DNA of 64,000 bases. It comes from Flavobacteriales bacterium. GTDB taxonomy: Bacteria; Bacteroidota; Bacteroidia; Flavobacteriales_E; Vicingaceae. The notes beneath the pieces were generated by a model. That model made no database searches. It was given only the letters and a program-made list of their open reading frames with translations, and had not been told where the DNA came from. The stretch is taken from assembly GCA_002401955.1 (NCBI GenBank), contig NVUQ01000001.1:1-64000 (forward strand). The letters run 5' to 3'. Each line of letters opens with the position of its first letter. Within the stretch, counting starts at the first letter, position 1. Of this stretch, positions 44,783 through 54,347 are shown one piece after another. A program made the position numbers and the translations under genes.

Positions 44783-47160
44783 TGAATAGAAAAATTAACA
44801 AAGTAGCAGTTTTAGGCTCTGGTGTAATGGGATCAAGAATAGCATGTCATTTTGCTAATGTTGGTGTAGAAGTTCTTCTTTTAGATATTGTTCCAAAAGA
44901 GGCTAAGGATTCTAGTAATTCAAAAGCTCGAAATAGCATTGTAAATGATGCATTAAAATTTGCTTTAAAATCGAATCCTTCGCCAATTTATAGCAAGTCC
45001 TATGCAAGCAGAGTAACTACGGGTAATTTTGATGATGATTTACCAAAAATTAAAGACTGTGACTGGGTTATTGAAGTTGTTATTGAAAATCTGGATATTA
45101 AACATCAAGTTTTTGCTAATGTAGAAAAATACAGAACACCTGGAACTTTAATTACATCTAATACTTCGGGTATTCCAATTGAGATGATGTTAGAGGGGAG
45201 AAGTGAAGATTTTCAGAAGCACTTTTGCGGAACACATTTTTTTAATCCTCCACGATATTTAAGATTGTTAGAATTGATTCCTTCTTCAAAAACAGATTTA
45301 TCTGTAATAGATTTTTTAGAAGATTACGGACAGCGTTTCTTGGGGAAAACAACGGTAGTTTGTAAAGATTCTCCAGCATTTATTGCAAACAGAGTTGGTG
45401 TTTATTCTATTATGGCACTGTTTCATACTGTTTCTGAAATGGGTTTAACTGTTGAAGAAGTTGATAAATTAACTGGTCCAGTTATGGGTAGACCAAAATC
45501 AGCCACTTTTAGAACATGCGATGTTGTTGGTTTAGATACGTTGGTTCATGTAGCTAATGGTGTAAAAGACAACTGTAAGAAGGATGAGCAAAATGGATTG
45601 TTTACCATTCCTGATTATGTTTCTAAAATGGTAGAAAAAAACATGTTGGGTTCTAAAACAAAACAAGGTTTTTATAAGAAGGTAAAAGGTGATGATGGGA
45701 AAAGTAAAATACTTACACTAGATTTAAATACTTTAGAATATCGAGAAAAACAAAAGGCAAAATTTCCAACATTAGAGTTAACTAAATCCATTGATGATTT
45801 AAAAGAAAGAACAAAGGTTTTAGCTGGAGGAAAAGATAAGGCAGGAGAGTTTTATCGTAAATCATTTTACGGTTTGTTTGCTTATGTTTCTAATCGAATT
45901 CCAGAAATTACAGATGCCTTATATAAAATTGATGATGCTTTATGTGCTGGTTTTGCATGGCAATTAGGTCCTTTTACCACTTGGGATGTTTTAGGCGTTG
46001 AAAAAACATTACCACAAATTGAAGCGGCAGGATTTAAAGTAGACGATTGGGTAAAAGAAATGGTAACGGCTGGTTGTCCAACGTTTTATAAAGTAGAAAA
46101 TGGAATAAAATATTATTATGATATCGATTCAAAATCGTATCAAATAATTCCAGGATCTTCAACTGTGTTATCTCTAGAAACATTAAGAGATGACAATACT
46201 GTTTGGAAAAATTCTGGAAGTACTATTGTTGATTTAGGAGATGGAATTTTAAATTTAGAATTTCATACTAAAATGAACACGATTGGTGCAGAGGTAATAG
46301 AAGGTATTAATAAAGCCATTGATTTAGCGGAAACTAAATACAAAGGTTTGGTTATTTCTAATGATGGAGAACATTTTTCTGCTGGAGCCAATGTAGGAAT
46401 GATATTTATGATGGCTGTAGAGCAGGAATATGATGAGTTAAATTTTGCCATTAAAACATTTCAAGATACAATGATGCGTGTTCGTTATTCCTCTACTCCG
46501 GTAATTGTTGCACCACATAGTTTGGCTTTAGGTGGAGGGTGTGAAATGAGTATGCATGCTGATAAAGTGATTGCTCATGCTGAAACTTATATGGGTTTAG
46601 TTGAATTTGGAGTTGGAGTTATTCCTGGAGGCGGAGGAACTAAAGAGTTTGCTTTACGAGCTTCTGATGAGTTTAAAGATGGAATACGATTGAATGTTAT
46701 GAGAACCAGATTTTTAACCATAGGACAAGCCCAAGTGGCAACTTCGGCAAAAGAAGCTTTTGAATTGGGCTATTTAAGAGAAGGGATTGATGAGATTGTT
46801 GTAAGTAGAGCACATCAGTTAACCAGAGCAAAAGAGGCTGCATTAAGTCTAGCAAATAAAGGTTACACTAAACCAATTCAAAGAAAAGACATTAAAGTAT
46901 TAGGAAAAGAAGGTTTAGGTATTGTTTATGTTGGAGCAAATACTATGAAATCAGGAAACTACATTTCAGAGCATGATCAATTAATTTCAGAAAAATTAGG
47001 TTATGTGTTGTGTGGTGGAGATTTATCAACTCCAACAGAGGTTAGCGAGCAATATCTTTTAGAGATGGAACGCAAGGCATTTTTAGAGCTATGTACAGAA
47101 AGAAAAACACTAGAAAGATTACAAAGTATAATTCAATCTGGTAAAGTGCTCAGAAATTAG
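44782..47160 (+). CDS. fadN: 3-hydroxyacyl-CoA dehydrogenase / enoyl-CoA hydratase
   Basis: 792 residues. The dehydrogenase comes first, with the NAD-binding VLGSGVMGSRIACHFA at residues 9-24, GTHFFNPPRYLRLLELI and the CDVVGLDTLVHV C-terminal part. The enoyl-CoA hydratase domain follows, from about residue 490, with ISNDGEHFSAGANVGMI forming the oxyanion hole and GLVEFGVGVIPGGGGT. This order (dehydrogenase then hydratase) and length match Bacillus FadN rather than E. coli FadB, where the order is reversed. It carries out hydration of enoyl-CoA and oxidation of 3-hydroxyacyl-CoA. Confidence 0.93.
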   Translation: MNRKINKVAVLGSGVMGSRIACHFANVGVEVLLLDIVPKEAKDSSNSKARNSIVNDALKFALKSNPSPIYSKSYASRVTTGNFDDDLPKIKDCDWVIEVVIENLDIKHQVFANVEKYRTPGTLITSNTSGIPIEMMLEGRSEDFQKHFCGTHFFNPPRYLRLLELIPSSKTDLSVIDFLEDYGQRFLGKTTVVCKDSPAFIANRVGVYSIMALFHTVSEMGLTVEEVDKLTGPVMGRPKSATFRTCDVVGLDTLVHVANGVKDNCKKDEQNGLFTIPDYVSKMVEKNMLGSKTKQGFYKKVKGDDGKSKILTLDLNTLEYREKQKAKFPTLELTKSIDDLKERTKVLAGGKDKAGEFYRKSFYGLFAYVSNRIPEITDALYKIDDALCAGFAWQLGPFTTWDVLGVEKTLPQIEAAGFKVDDWVKEMVTAGCPTFYKVENGIKYYYDIDSKSYQIIPGSSTVLSLETLRDDNTVWKNSGSTIVDLGDGILNLEFHTKMNTIGAEVIEGINKAIDLAETKYKGLVISNDGEHFSAGANVGMIFMMAVEQEYDELNFAIKTFQDTMMRVRYSSTPVIVAPHSLALGGGCEMSMHADKVIAHAETYMGLVEFGVGVIPGGGGTKEFALRASDEFKDGIRLNVMRTRFLTIGQAQVATSAKEAFELGYLREGIDEIVVSRAHQLTRAKEAALSLANKGYTKPIQRKDIKVLGKEGLGIVYVGANTMKSGNYISEHDQLISEKLGYVLCGGDLSTPTEVSEQYLLEMERKAFLELCTERKTLERLQSIIQSGKVLRN

Positions 47161-47238
47161 AAATGTTGAGTGTTAAATGTTGAATTAAACACTCAGAAAA
47201 TAGTTAAAACTTAAAATTCACAATTTAAAATTTCAGAA
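47161..47238. repeat. Hairpin-bearing spacer between fadN and fadA
   Basis: GAGTGTT and AACACTC arms (about 47167-47193) form a hairpin, followed by A/T-rich phrases (AAACTTAAAATTCACAATTTAAAATTT) up to the fadA ATG. No T run, so it is not a typical terminator. It may stabilise or process the mRNA. Confidence 0.5.
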
Positions 47239-48417
47239 ATGAACGCATATATAGTAGCAGGATTTAGATCAGCAGTTGGAAAAGCTCCAAGAGGACTTTT
47301 TAGATTTATGAGACCAGATGATTTGGCAGCTGGAGTTGTAAAACATTTAGTAGATAGTATTCCAAATTTGGACAAAGAATCTATTGATGATGTAATTGTT
47401 GGTTGTGCAACTCCTGAGGCTGAACAAGGGTTGAATATAGGAAGGATGATTTCTTTAATTGGGCTAAATACCGATACAGTTCCTGGTATGACAGTTAACC
47501 GATATTGTTCTTCAGGATTAGAAACAATAGCAATGGCATCTGCAAAAATTGATGCTGGTTTAGCTGATTGTATTATTGCTGGAGGAGTAGAAACAATGAG
47601 TCCAATTCCTTTTGGTGGTTGGCGTATTGTTCCTAATGCTGATGTGGCAAAAGAGAATCCAAATTGGTATTGGGGAATGGGGTTAACTGCTGAAGCAGTT
47701 GCTAAACAGTACAATATTTCAAGAGATGTTCAAGATGAATTTGCATTACAATCGCATTTAAAAGCATTAAATGCAATAGAAGCAGGTCGATTTAAAGATG
47801 ATATTGTTCCGATAGAAGTAGAAGAAATATTTTTAGGAAAGGACGAGAAAAGAGAAACAAGATCATTTATTGTTGATACCGATGAAGGGCCTCGTAAAGG
47901 CTCTAATATTGAAGGTTTACAAAAGCTGAAACCAGTTTTTACTCAAGGCGGAAGTGTAACTGCGGGTAATTCATCTCAGACTTCAGATGGGGCTGCTTTT
48001 GTGATGGTGATGAGTGAGAAAAAAGTGAAAGAATTAGGATTGGAACCAATTGCTCGTATGGTAAGTTATTCTGTTGTAGGAGTTGAGCCAAGAATTATGG
48101 GGATAGGACCAGTAAAAGCAATTCCGGCAGTTTTAAAACGTGCAGGAATGAAGATAGAAGACATTGAACAAATAGAATTGAACGAAGCTTTTGCATCACA
48201 ATCAGTTGCTGTATTAAATGAATTAAAATTAAATTCAGATATTGTAAATGTTAATGGAGGAGCAATTGCAATGGGGCACCCATTAGGGTGTACTGGAGCA
48301 AAACTATCAGTTCAATTGTTTAATGAAATGAGAAGAAGAAAACAAAAATATGGAATGGTAACCATGTGTGTAGGTGCAGGACAAGGTGCGGCAGGTATTT
48401 ACGAATTATTAAAATAA
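47239..48417 (+). CDS. fadA: Acetyl-CoA C-acyltransferase (3-ketoacyl-CoA thiolase)
   Basis: This 392-residue thiolase catalyses the last step of beta-oxidation, releasing acetyl-CoA. The acyl-accepting cysteine is in MTVNRYCSSGLETIAMA (about residue 92), the active-site His is in ELNEAFASQS and GGAIAMGHPLGCTGA, and the second Cys is in TMCVGAGQGAAG near the end. Size equals Bacillus FadA (391). It follows fadN by 78 bp and precedes fadE by 5 bp. Confidence 0.95.
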   Translation: MNAYIVAGFRSAVGKAPRGLFRFMRPDDLAAGVVKHLVDSIPNLDKESIDDVIVGCATPEAEQGLNIGRMISLIGLNTDTVPGMTVNRYCSSGLETIAMASAKIDAGLADCIIAGGVETMSPIPFGGWRIVPNADVAKENPNWYWGMGLTAEAVAKQYNISRDVQDEFALQSHLKALNAIEAGRFKDDIVPIEVEEIFLGKDEKRETRSFIVDTDEGPRKGSNIEGLQKLKPVFTQGGSVTAGNSSQTSDGAAFVMVMSEKKVKELGLEPIARMVSYSVVGVEPRIMGIGPVKAIPAVLKRAGMKIEDIEQIELNEAFASQSVAVLNELKLNSDIVNVNGGAIAMGHPLGCTGAKLSVQLFNEMRRRKQKYGMVTMCVGAGQGAAGIYELLK

Positions 48418-48422
48418 GAATT

Positions 48423-50207
48423 ATGGATAAAGATGAAGTAATAAAAGGAGGAGAATTCCTTATAAAAGAAACCAAAGCAGAGAATGTTTTTATTCCAGAA
48501 GAGTTTGATGAGGAACAGAAGATGATTGGAGATATGTGTCTTGATTTTGTTGATAAAGAGATACTTCCAAATATAGATAGAATAGAAACCTTGGAAGAAG
48601 GTTATACAGCTTCTTTACTTAAAAAAGCAGGCGAATTAGGGTTGTTAGGAATTACTGTTCCTGAGAATTTAGGAGGTTTCGGAAAAAACTTTGTTACCGG
48701 AATGTTGGCTACAGAGAAGCTAGGCGGAAGTTATTCCTTTGCGGTGTCTTTGTCGGCCCACACAGGTATAGGTACTTTGCCAATTTTGTATTATGGAACT
48801 GAATCTCAAAAGGAAAAATACATTCCAAAATTAGCTAGTGGTGAATGGGCAGCATCTTATTGCTTAACAGAACCAAGTGCTGGATCTGATGCTAATTCAG
48901 GAAAAACTAAAGCTGTTTTGAGCGATGATGGAACACATTATTTGATTACAGGTCAAAAAATGTGGATTACCAATGCAGGTTTTGCAGAGATATTTACTGT
49001 TTTTGCAAAAATTGGTGACGATAAGAATTTAACAGCTTTTATTATTGAAAAAGGTTTTGGAGGAATTACTATTAATGCTGAAGAAAAGAAAATGGGAATT
49101 AAGGGCTCTTCAACCTGTCAAGTGTTTTTTAATAATACGAAAGTTCCAGTTGAAAATTTATTAGGAGAAAGGGAAGGCGGATTTAAAATAGCATTAAATA
49201 TTTTAAATGTTGGCCGTGTAAAATTGGCAGGTGCAGCAATTGGAGCATCAAAAAAAGTGATTGATGAATCTATTCAATATGCGAATGAAAGAGAGCAGTT
49301 TGGAAGACCTATTTCAAAATATGGAGCCATTAGACATAAATTGGCTGAACAAGCAATAAAAACTTATGCTTGTAATGCAGCTATTTATCGTTGTAGTCAA
49401 AATATTGACGATGCAATTAGTGCTCTAGTTTTAGATGGAATGGAGAAGGAAAAAGCAACTTTAGAAGGGATTAGACAGTTTGCTGCAGAAGCAGCAATAT
49501 TAAAAGTTCATGGATCTGAAGTGTTAGATTATGTTGTTGATGAAGGTGTTCAGATTTTTGGAGGAATGGGTTATTCAGCGGAAGCACCTATGGAAAGAGC
49601 TTATCGTGATGCCCGTATTAATAGAATATTTGAGGGGACAAATGAGATTAACAGAATGTTAATTGTTGATACATTACTTAAAAAAGCAATGAAAGGAGAG
49701 TTGGATTTGATGGGGCCAGCTCAAGCTATAGCTAAAGAATTAACAAGTGTTCCGAGTTTTGGGGCGCAGCCTACTGATGAGTTTGAAAAGGCTCATGAAC
49801 AAATTAAGAACTTTAAAAAAGCGGCTTTAATGGTGGCAGGAAGTGCAGCTCAAAAATTAATGATGGAGTTGGCAAAAGAGCAAGAAGTTTTAATGAATAT
49901 TTCTGATATGATTATTGAGCTTTATGTTGCCGAATCCGTTTTACTTAGAGTAGAAAAACTAACAAAAGGAAATAATAGTGTTGAAATTTCTGAGCAAATT
50001 GATATCATGAATGTATATTTGTACGATGCTGCCGATAAGCTGAATAAGTTTGGCAAAGATGCGTTAAATTCTTTTGCAGAAGGAGATGAATTAAAAATGA
50101 TGTTAATGGGATTAAAGCGTTTTACAAAGCAATCCCCTTTTAATGTAAAAGAAGCAAGAAGAAGGATTGCGGCACATTTAATAGAAGAAGAAAAGTATTG
50201 TTATTAA
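48423..50207 (+). CDS. fadE: Acyl-CoA dehydrogenase
   Basis: 594 residues from ATG 48423; the frame extends back into fadA but that lead is an overlap artefact. Flavoprotein motifs are clear: AASYCLTEPSAGSDA, QKMWITNAGFAEIF, GIKGSSTCQVFF and YREARINRIFEGTNEINR (as YRDARINRIFEGTNEI). The roughly 170-residue C-terminal extension beyond the usual 380-residue core is like FadE of Bacillus (594 residues) and mitochondrial VLCAD, which favours long chains. It makes enoyl-CoA in the first step of beta-oxidation. A co-transcribed ETF pair is not in the window. Confidence 0.94.
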   Translation: MDKDEVIKGGEFLIKETKAENVFIPEEFDEEQKMIGDMCLDFVDKEILPNIDRIETLEEGYTASLLKKAGELGLLGITVPENLGGFGKNFVTGMLATEKLGGSYSFAVSLSAHTGIGTLPILYYGTESQKEKYIPKLASGEWAASYCLTEPSAGSDANSGKTKAVLSDDGTHYLITGQKMWITNAGFAEIFTVFAKIGDDKNLTAFIIEKGFGGITINAEEKKMGIKGSSTCQVFFNNTKVPVENLLGEREGGFKIALNILNVGRVKLAGAAIGASKKVIDESIQYANEREQFGRPISKYGAIRHKLAEQAIKTYACNAAIYRCSQNIDDAISALVLDGMEKEKATLEGIRQFAAEAAILKVHGSEVLDYVVDEGVQIFGGMGYSAEAPMERAYRDARINRIFEGTNEINRMLIVDTLLKKAMKGELDLMGPAQAIAKELTSVPSFGAQPTDEFEKAHEQIKNFKKAALMVAGSAAQKLMMELAKEQEVLMNISDMIIELYVAESVLLRVEKLTKGNNSVEISEQIDIMNVYLYDAADKLNKFGKDALNSFAEGDELKMMLMGLKRFTKQSPFNVKEARRRIAAHLIEEEKYCY

Positions 50208-50212
50208 CTAAA

Positions 50213-50596
50213 ATGGAAGACTTAAAAATACCTAACACAGCAAAAACACCTGGCATTGATTTTAATTCAGTTACAGGTGATTTCTTTGTATCCGGAATTT
50301 CTGTTCCTGAAAACCCTAAAGGCTTTTATACTACGGTTATTGAGTGGCTTAAGGAATATGTTAAAATCCCTGCTGAAAATACCAAAATGGTGTTCGAATT
50401 GAGTTATGTTAATACGAGTTCACTTCAATATTTTTATGATTTATTAATGTTGCTCGATGGTGTAAATGGTAAAAAAACAACTGTTAATATTGAGTGGTAT
50501 TACCTTGAAGATGATGTTGATATGCAAGAAATGGGACAAGATTTTAAAGACGCTTTAAGTGTAGATTTTTCTTTCATTCCTATTGAAGATAGTTAA
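50213..50596 (+). CDS. SiaC-like (DUF1987) phosphoprotein
   Basis: 127 residues from ATG 50213, 5 bp after the fadE stop. It has the family pattern KTPGIDFNSVTGDFFVSGIS, then PENPKGFYTTVIEWLKEYV, then SYVNTSSLQYFYDLL, where the phosphorylatable Ser/Thr cluster of SiaC lies. In Pseudomonas SiaC binds and activates a diguanylate cyclase and is controlled by SiaA/SiaB. None of those partners are next to this copy. Its place at the end of the fad operon is unusual. Confidence 0.8.
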   Translation: MEDLKIPNTAKTPGIDFNSVTGDFFVSGISVPENPKGFYTTVIEWLKEYVKIPAENTKMVFELSYVNTSSLQYFYDLLMLLDGVNGKKTTVNIEWYYLEDDVDMQEMGQDFKDALSVDFSFIPIEDS

Positions 50597-50665
50597 CACC
50601 TTCACTATTGCCCAAGCTTTTCAAAAAGGAAATATAAATATTAATGTCGGTTTAGCAGTTAAGTT

Positions 50666-51949
50666 CTAAAGTTTACCAACTACAATTTCTGTTAACTCAG
50701 ATTTGTCAAAATATTTAATTCCTAATTCTAATAAAGTTTTTGGAGTTATTTCTTTTATGGATTTTATATAGTTGTTATAAAATTCATAATCTAAACCATA
50801 TTCATTAACACTTTCAAATAATGAAGCCATATTGAAAGGCCCATCACAAGAAGTTAAAAGCTGACCTAACATATAGTTTTTAACCAAATCTAGTTCTTCT
50901 TTTGATATTTCCTGTGTTCTGATAGTTTCTATCTCTTTATAAATTTCAATTAACGCATCTTTTGTTACATCACTACCAACTTCGGTAGAAATAAAAAAGT
51001 AACCAGTATTTTTAAGAGATAATATCCCAGAGCCTATTCCGTAAGTATATCCTTTATCCTCTCTAATGTTATTCATTAATCTAGAACCAAAATAACCTCC
51101 TAAAACTGTGTTTAGTACCTGTAGTCCAAAATAATCCTTATGGAGTTTGTTGGGGAAAATTCTTCCAATTCTAATAGCGGATTGTAAAGCATTTTCTTTT
51201 TCGATATAAACCTTTTTACTATCAATATTTAAGTTTAAATCTCCTTGTGTTTTAGCTGTAGATTGTGATGTTATTTCTTTTCCGAAAAATGTATTAAGTA
51301 AGTTAATACTCGTTTTGTCAACTTTTCCAGAAACAATAATATTACAATTTCCTAGATTGTAATTGTTGTGATAAAACTCTTTAAGATCATCTAAACAAAG
51401 TTTGCTATAATCATTAATATTTACAGTTCCGCCATAAGGGTGTTTTTCTGAAAAAATAGCATTCATAAACTCTTTTCTAGCAAGAAAAGAAACTTTTTCT
51501 AAATTTATTTTAAATCGCTCAATAGCATTTTCTTTAAATATTTCGAATTCCTTTTTAGAAAATTCTGGTTGTAAAAGAACCTCTTTTACATATGGTAATA
51601 CATTACTTAAATGTTTCGTTAAAGTATACAGTGTAAGAGTTGCAGTGTCATACGAATTTTCTACTTCAAAAAAAGATCCGTACTTATCAATCCCTTCTGA
51701 AATTTCAAAAGAAGAATATTTTTTTGTTCCTTCTTTCATTAGTTGATTCGTAGAGGAAGCAGTTAACGGTTTGCTTTGAAATAAATTTCCAGCATTAAAT
51801 ATGAAATCTATTTTTAAAATTTCTTGACTTCCCCCATCAATATAATTGACTTCAATTCCATTATCAAGATGTGTTTTAGTAACATCTAAAAATTTAATGT
51901 TGTTTACTTGTTGAAAAGAAGGTGCTTTTTTTCTGTCTAATGTTGTCAT
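50666..51949 (-). CDS. M16 peptidase family, non-catalytic subunit
   Basis: 427 residues of the pitrilysin/insulinase fold. It lacks the HxxEH zinc motif in its N-terminal domain, but keeps the C-terminal Arg/Tyr signature GSRLMNNIREDKGYTYGIG, which binds substrate in the partner subunit. Together with the adjacent HxxEH protein it most likely forms a two-subunit metallopeptidase, as in other bacterial M16B pairs. No signal peptide is visible, so location is uncertain. The 69-bp gap suggests the same operon. Confidence 0.9.
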   Translation of the reverse strand: MTTLDRKKAPSFQQVNNIKFLDVTKTHLDNGIEVNYIDGGSQEILKIDFIFNAGNLFQSKPLTASSTNQLMKEGTKKYSSFEISEGIDKYGSFFEVENSYDTATLTLYTLTKHLSNVLPYVKEVLLQPEFSKKEFEIFKENAIERFKINLEKVSFLARKEFMNAIFSEKHPYGGTVNINDYSKLCLDDLKEFYHNNYNLGNCNIIVSGKVDKTSINLLNTFFGKEITSQSTAKTQGDLNLNIDSKKVYIEKENALQSAIRIGRIFPNKLHKDYFGLQVLNTVLGGYFGSRLMNNIREDKGYTYGIGSGILSLKNTGYFFISTEVGSDVTKDALIEIYKEIETIRTQEISKEELDLVKNYMLGQLLTSCDGPFNMASLFESVNEYGLDYEFYNNYIKSIKEITPKTLLELGIKYFDKSELTEIVVGKL

Positions 51950-52018
51950 TTTATTTTCAATAAATATAAAGAAATTACCTAATGGTGTAAAGGTAATTTA
52001 AGATAAATAGCTTGTTCA

Positions 52019-53272
52019 TTAATTATTAGCAGGCATTGTTTGCTTGGCATAAATTAGAGTTGAACAATTTGATTCGTTTAACACTTCATTAGCAACTCTT
52101 TTAATACCGTTTGCATTTACTTTTTGATAGTGTTCAATCTCAAGGTTTACATCATTTGCATCACCAAGTAATTCAGCAAAAGATAAGTTCATGGCTTTAT
52201 TTAATACGCTTGTTTCAGAAAATTGACTAGTAGACTCAATTTTGTTTTTTACTTTTGATAACTCATTATTAGTAATCAAATCAACTTTAATAATCTCAAG
52301 TTCTTTAATAATTGACTGCTCGGCATTTTCGAAAGAAATACCATCTAATAATTTTCCGCTTATAGTCAATAAGCCCTCATCAAAATCTCCAGATATATAG
52401 GCGTTAATCTCACTAAATAATTTTTGTTCCTTAACTAATGAAACGTATAATCGTGAAGATTTTCCAAGAGAAAGTATATCACTTAATAAATCAGTAGTGT
52501 GATAATCAGCATGTTTTTTGCTGCACATTTTATAAGCTTTATAAATCGCATTTGCAGGAACATCACGCTCTACTTTTAGCCTTTTTGCTTCGGTTTGCTT
52601 CGGTTCTTTGGGTAAATTTCTTTTATGGGCATTCCCCGAAGGAATGTTTCCAAACCATTTTTCAGCTAACTGTTTAATGTCTTCCACATCAATATTTCCT
52701 GCAACAGTTAATATGGCGTTGTTTGGAAGGTAGTGTTTGTAGAAAAATGATTTTACATCTTTCATTGTCGCATTTTCAATGTGACTAACTTCTTTTCCAA
52801 TTGTTGCCCATTTATAAGGATGAACTTGATATGCTAAGGGTCTTAAAAGTAGCCAAACATCTCCGTAAGGTTGATTGAGATAATTTTGTTTAAACTCTTC
52901 AATAACTACACTTCGTTGAACTTCTAGGCTCTTTTCTGTAAATGCTAAACTTAGCATCCTGTCAGAATCTAACCAAAAGGCAGTTTCTAAGTTGTCTTTT
53001 GGTAGAGTAATGTAATAGTTGGTAATATCATTAGAGGTAAAAGCATTGTTTGTTCCGCCAACCTTTTGCAAAGGTTCGTCAAAACTAGGAATGTTTACAG
53101 ATCCTCCAAACATCAAATGTTCAAACAAATGAGCAAAACCAGTTTGGTTTTCATCTTCATCTCTTGCACCAACATTGTACAGTAAATTAAAAGCCACAAT
53201 TGGTGTAGATTCGTCTTTATGTACAATAACTTTTAAACCGTTTTTTAAAGTAAACTTGTCGAAATTTATCAT
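52019..53272 (-). CDS. M16 metallopeptidase, catalytic subunit
   Basis: 417 residues. The inverted zinc motif HLFEH (His48, Glu51, His52, in GFAHLFEHLMF) is present, with the third ligand in the downstream Glu-rich helix (VVIEEFKQNYLN). It lacks the Arg/Tyr motif found in its neighbour, so the two complement each other. It degrades peptides of unknown identity. No signal peptide. It is 3 bp after the nitronate monooxygenase-like gene, so the three minus-strand genes form one operon. Confidence 0.92.
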   Translation of the reverse strand: MINFDKFTLKNGLKVIVHKDESTPIVAFNLLYNVGARDEDENQTGFAHLFEHLMFGGSVNIPSFDEPLQKVGGTNNAFTSNDITNYYITLPKDNLETAFWLDSDRMLSLAFTEKSLEVQRSVVIEEFKQNYLNQPYGDVWLLLRPLAYQVHPYKWATIGKEVSHIENATMKDVKSFFYKHYLPNNAILTVAGNIDVEDIKQLAEKWFGNIPSGNAHKRNLPKEPKQTEAKRLKVERDVPANAIYKAYKMCSKKHADYHTTDLLSDILSLGKSSRLYVSLVKEQKLFSEINAYISGDFDEGLLTISGKLLDGISFENAEQSIIKELEIIKVDLITNNELSKVKNKIESTSQFSETSVLNKAMNLSFAELLGDANDVNLEIEHYQKVNANGIKRVANEVLNESNCSTLIYAKQTMPANN

Positions 53273-53275
53273 AAA

Positions 53276-54229
53276 TTAAAAGTTGTATTTTTCAATATTT
53301 ATATCAATTAAAGCTTGTTTGTATTCTGTAATAATATCATCAATAATTTTACTTACAGGATCTATAGAGTCAATTAATCCAGCAATTTGTCCAATTTCTA
53401 GTTCACCTTCATCTAAATCCCCTTCAAACATTCCTTTTTTTGCTCTTCCCCTTCCTAAAATTTCTTTTAGTTCTTCAGGTGTTGCACCATCTGTGATGGC
53501 TTCAGTAATTTGTTTATAAAATTTGTTTTTTATTAATCGCACAGGAGTAACATCTTTAAGGGTAAGAATTGTTGCACCATCCTTTGCTTTTACAATTTCT
53601 TTTTTAAAATTAATGTGAGAAGAACCTTCTTTTGAAGCTGCAAACCTACTGCCCATCTGAATCCCGTCAGCACCTAAAATCATTGCTGCTAACATGCCTT
53701 TTCCTGAACCTATTCCTCCAGCAGCAATCACAGGAACATTAATTTCTTTTTTTATCATAGGTATTAAACAAAATGTGGTGGTTTCATCTCTTCCATTGTG
53801 GCCTCCGGCTTCAAAACCTTCAGTAACTATGGCGTCTACTCCAGCATCCTGAGCTTTAAGAGCAAATTTTACTCCAGGAACTACGTGTGCAACTTTTATG
53901 TCGTTTTGATGGAAAAAATCAGTATATTTTTTTGGATTACCGGCTGAAGTGAATACAATTTTAACTTTTTCTTCAATAATAATTTTAATTAATTCATCTA
54001 TCTGAGGGTACATTAAAGGCAAATTAACACCAAAAGATTTGTTGGTTGCCTCTTTGCATTTTTGAATATGTTCTCTAAATGTATCAGGATGCATAGATCC
54101 AGCCCCAATTAATCCTAATCCTCCATTGTTACTAACAGCTGAAGCAAGTTTCCATCCACTGGTCCATATCATGCCTCCTTGAACAATAGGAAATTTAATG
54201 TTAAAAAGAGAAGTAATTTTGTTCTTCAT
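53276..54229 (-). CDS. Nitronate monooxygenase / FabK-like FMN enzyme
   Basis: 317-residue TIM-barrel flavoprotein. It starts with FPIVQGGMIWTSGWKLASAVSNNGGLGLIGAG, has the active-site phrase EGFEAGGHNGR and the FMN-phosphate loop AAGGIGSGKGMLAAMILGADGIQMGSRF. Members oxidise alkyl nitronates or, as FabK, reduce enoyl-ACP. The GGHNG motif is found in both groups, so the specific reaction is not settled. First gene of the operon with the M16 pair; the functional link is not evident. Confidence 0.85.
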   Translation of the reverse strand: MKNKITSLFNIKFPIVQGGMIWTSGWKLASAVSNNGGLGLIGAGSMHPDTFREHIQKCKEATNKSFGVNLPLMYPQIDELIKIIIEEKVKIVFTSAGNPKKYTDFFHQNDIKVAHVVPGVKFALKAQDAGVDAIVTEGFEAGGHNGRDETTTFCLIPMIKKEINVPVIAAGGIGSGKGMLAAMILGADGIQMGSRFAASKEGSSHINFKKEIVKAKDGATILTLKDVTPVRLIKNKFYKQITEAITDGATPEELKEILGRGRAKKGMFEGDLDEGELEIGQIAGLIDSIDPVSKIIDDIITEYKQALIDINIEKYNF

Positions 54230-54309
54230 AATTGATACTAAGCTTTATTAAGAATTTTACGAAAATACTAAATACTAATATTTTAGAGGTAGATAAAAGG
54301 CAAGATAAA

Positions 54310-54342
54310 TTTGCATTGATTAATATAAGTTTTATATATTTG
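54310..54342 (+). promoter_or_regulatory. Promoter of the PorG-like gene, very short leader
   Basis: TTTG at 54310-54313 and TATATTTG at 54335-54342 are 21 bp apart, a full match to the Bacteroidota promoter. The ATG is only 6 nt beyond the -7 box, so the mRNA may be leaderless or nearly so, unless a further promoter exists upstream. Confidence 0.65.
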
Positions 54343-54347
54343 CATTC

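Noticed and set aside
48366-48422. Upstream start for fadE inside fadA
   Set aside because: The extra residues are Arg/Cys-rich read-through of fadA in another frame; the ATG at 48423 gives the family's normal length.
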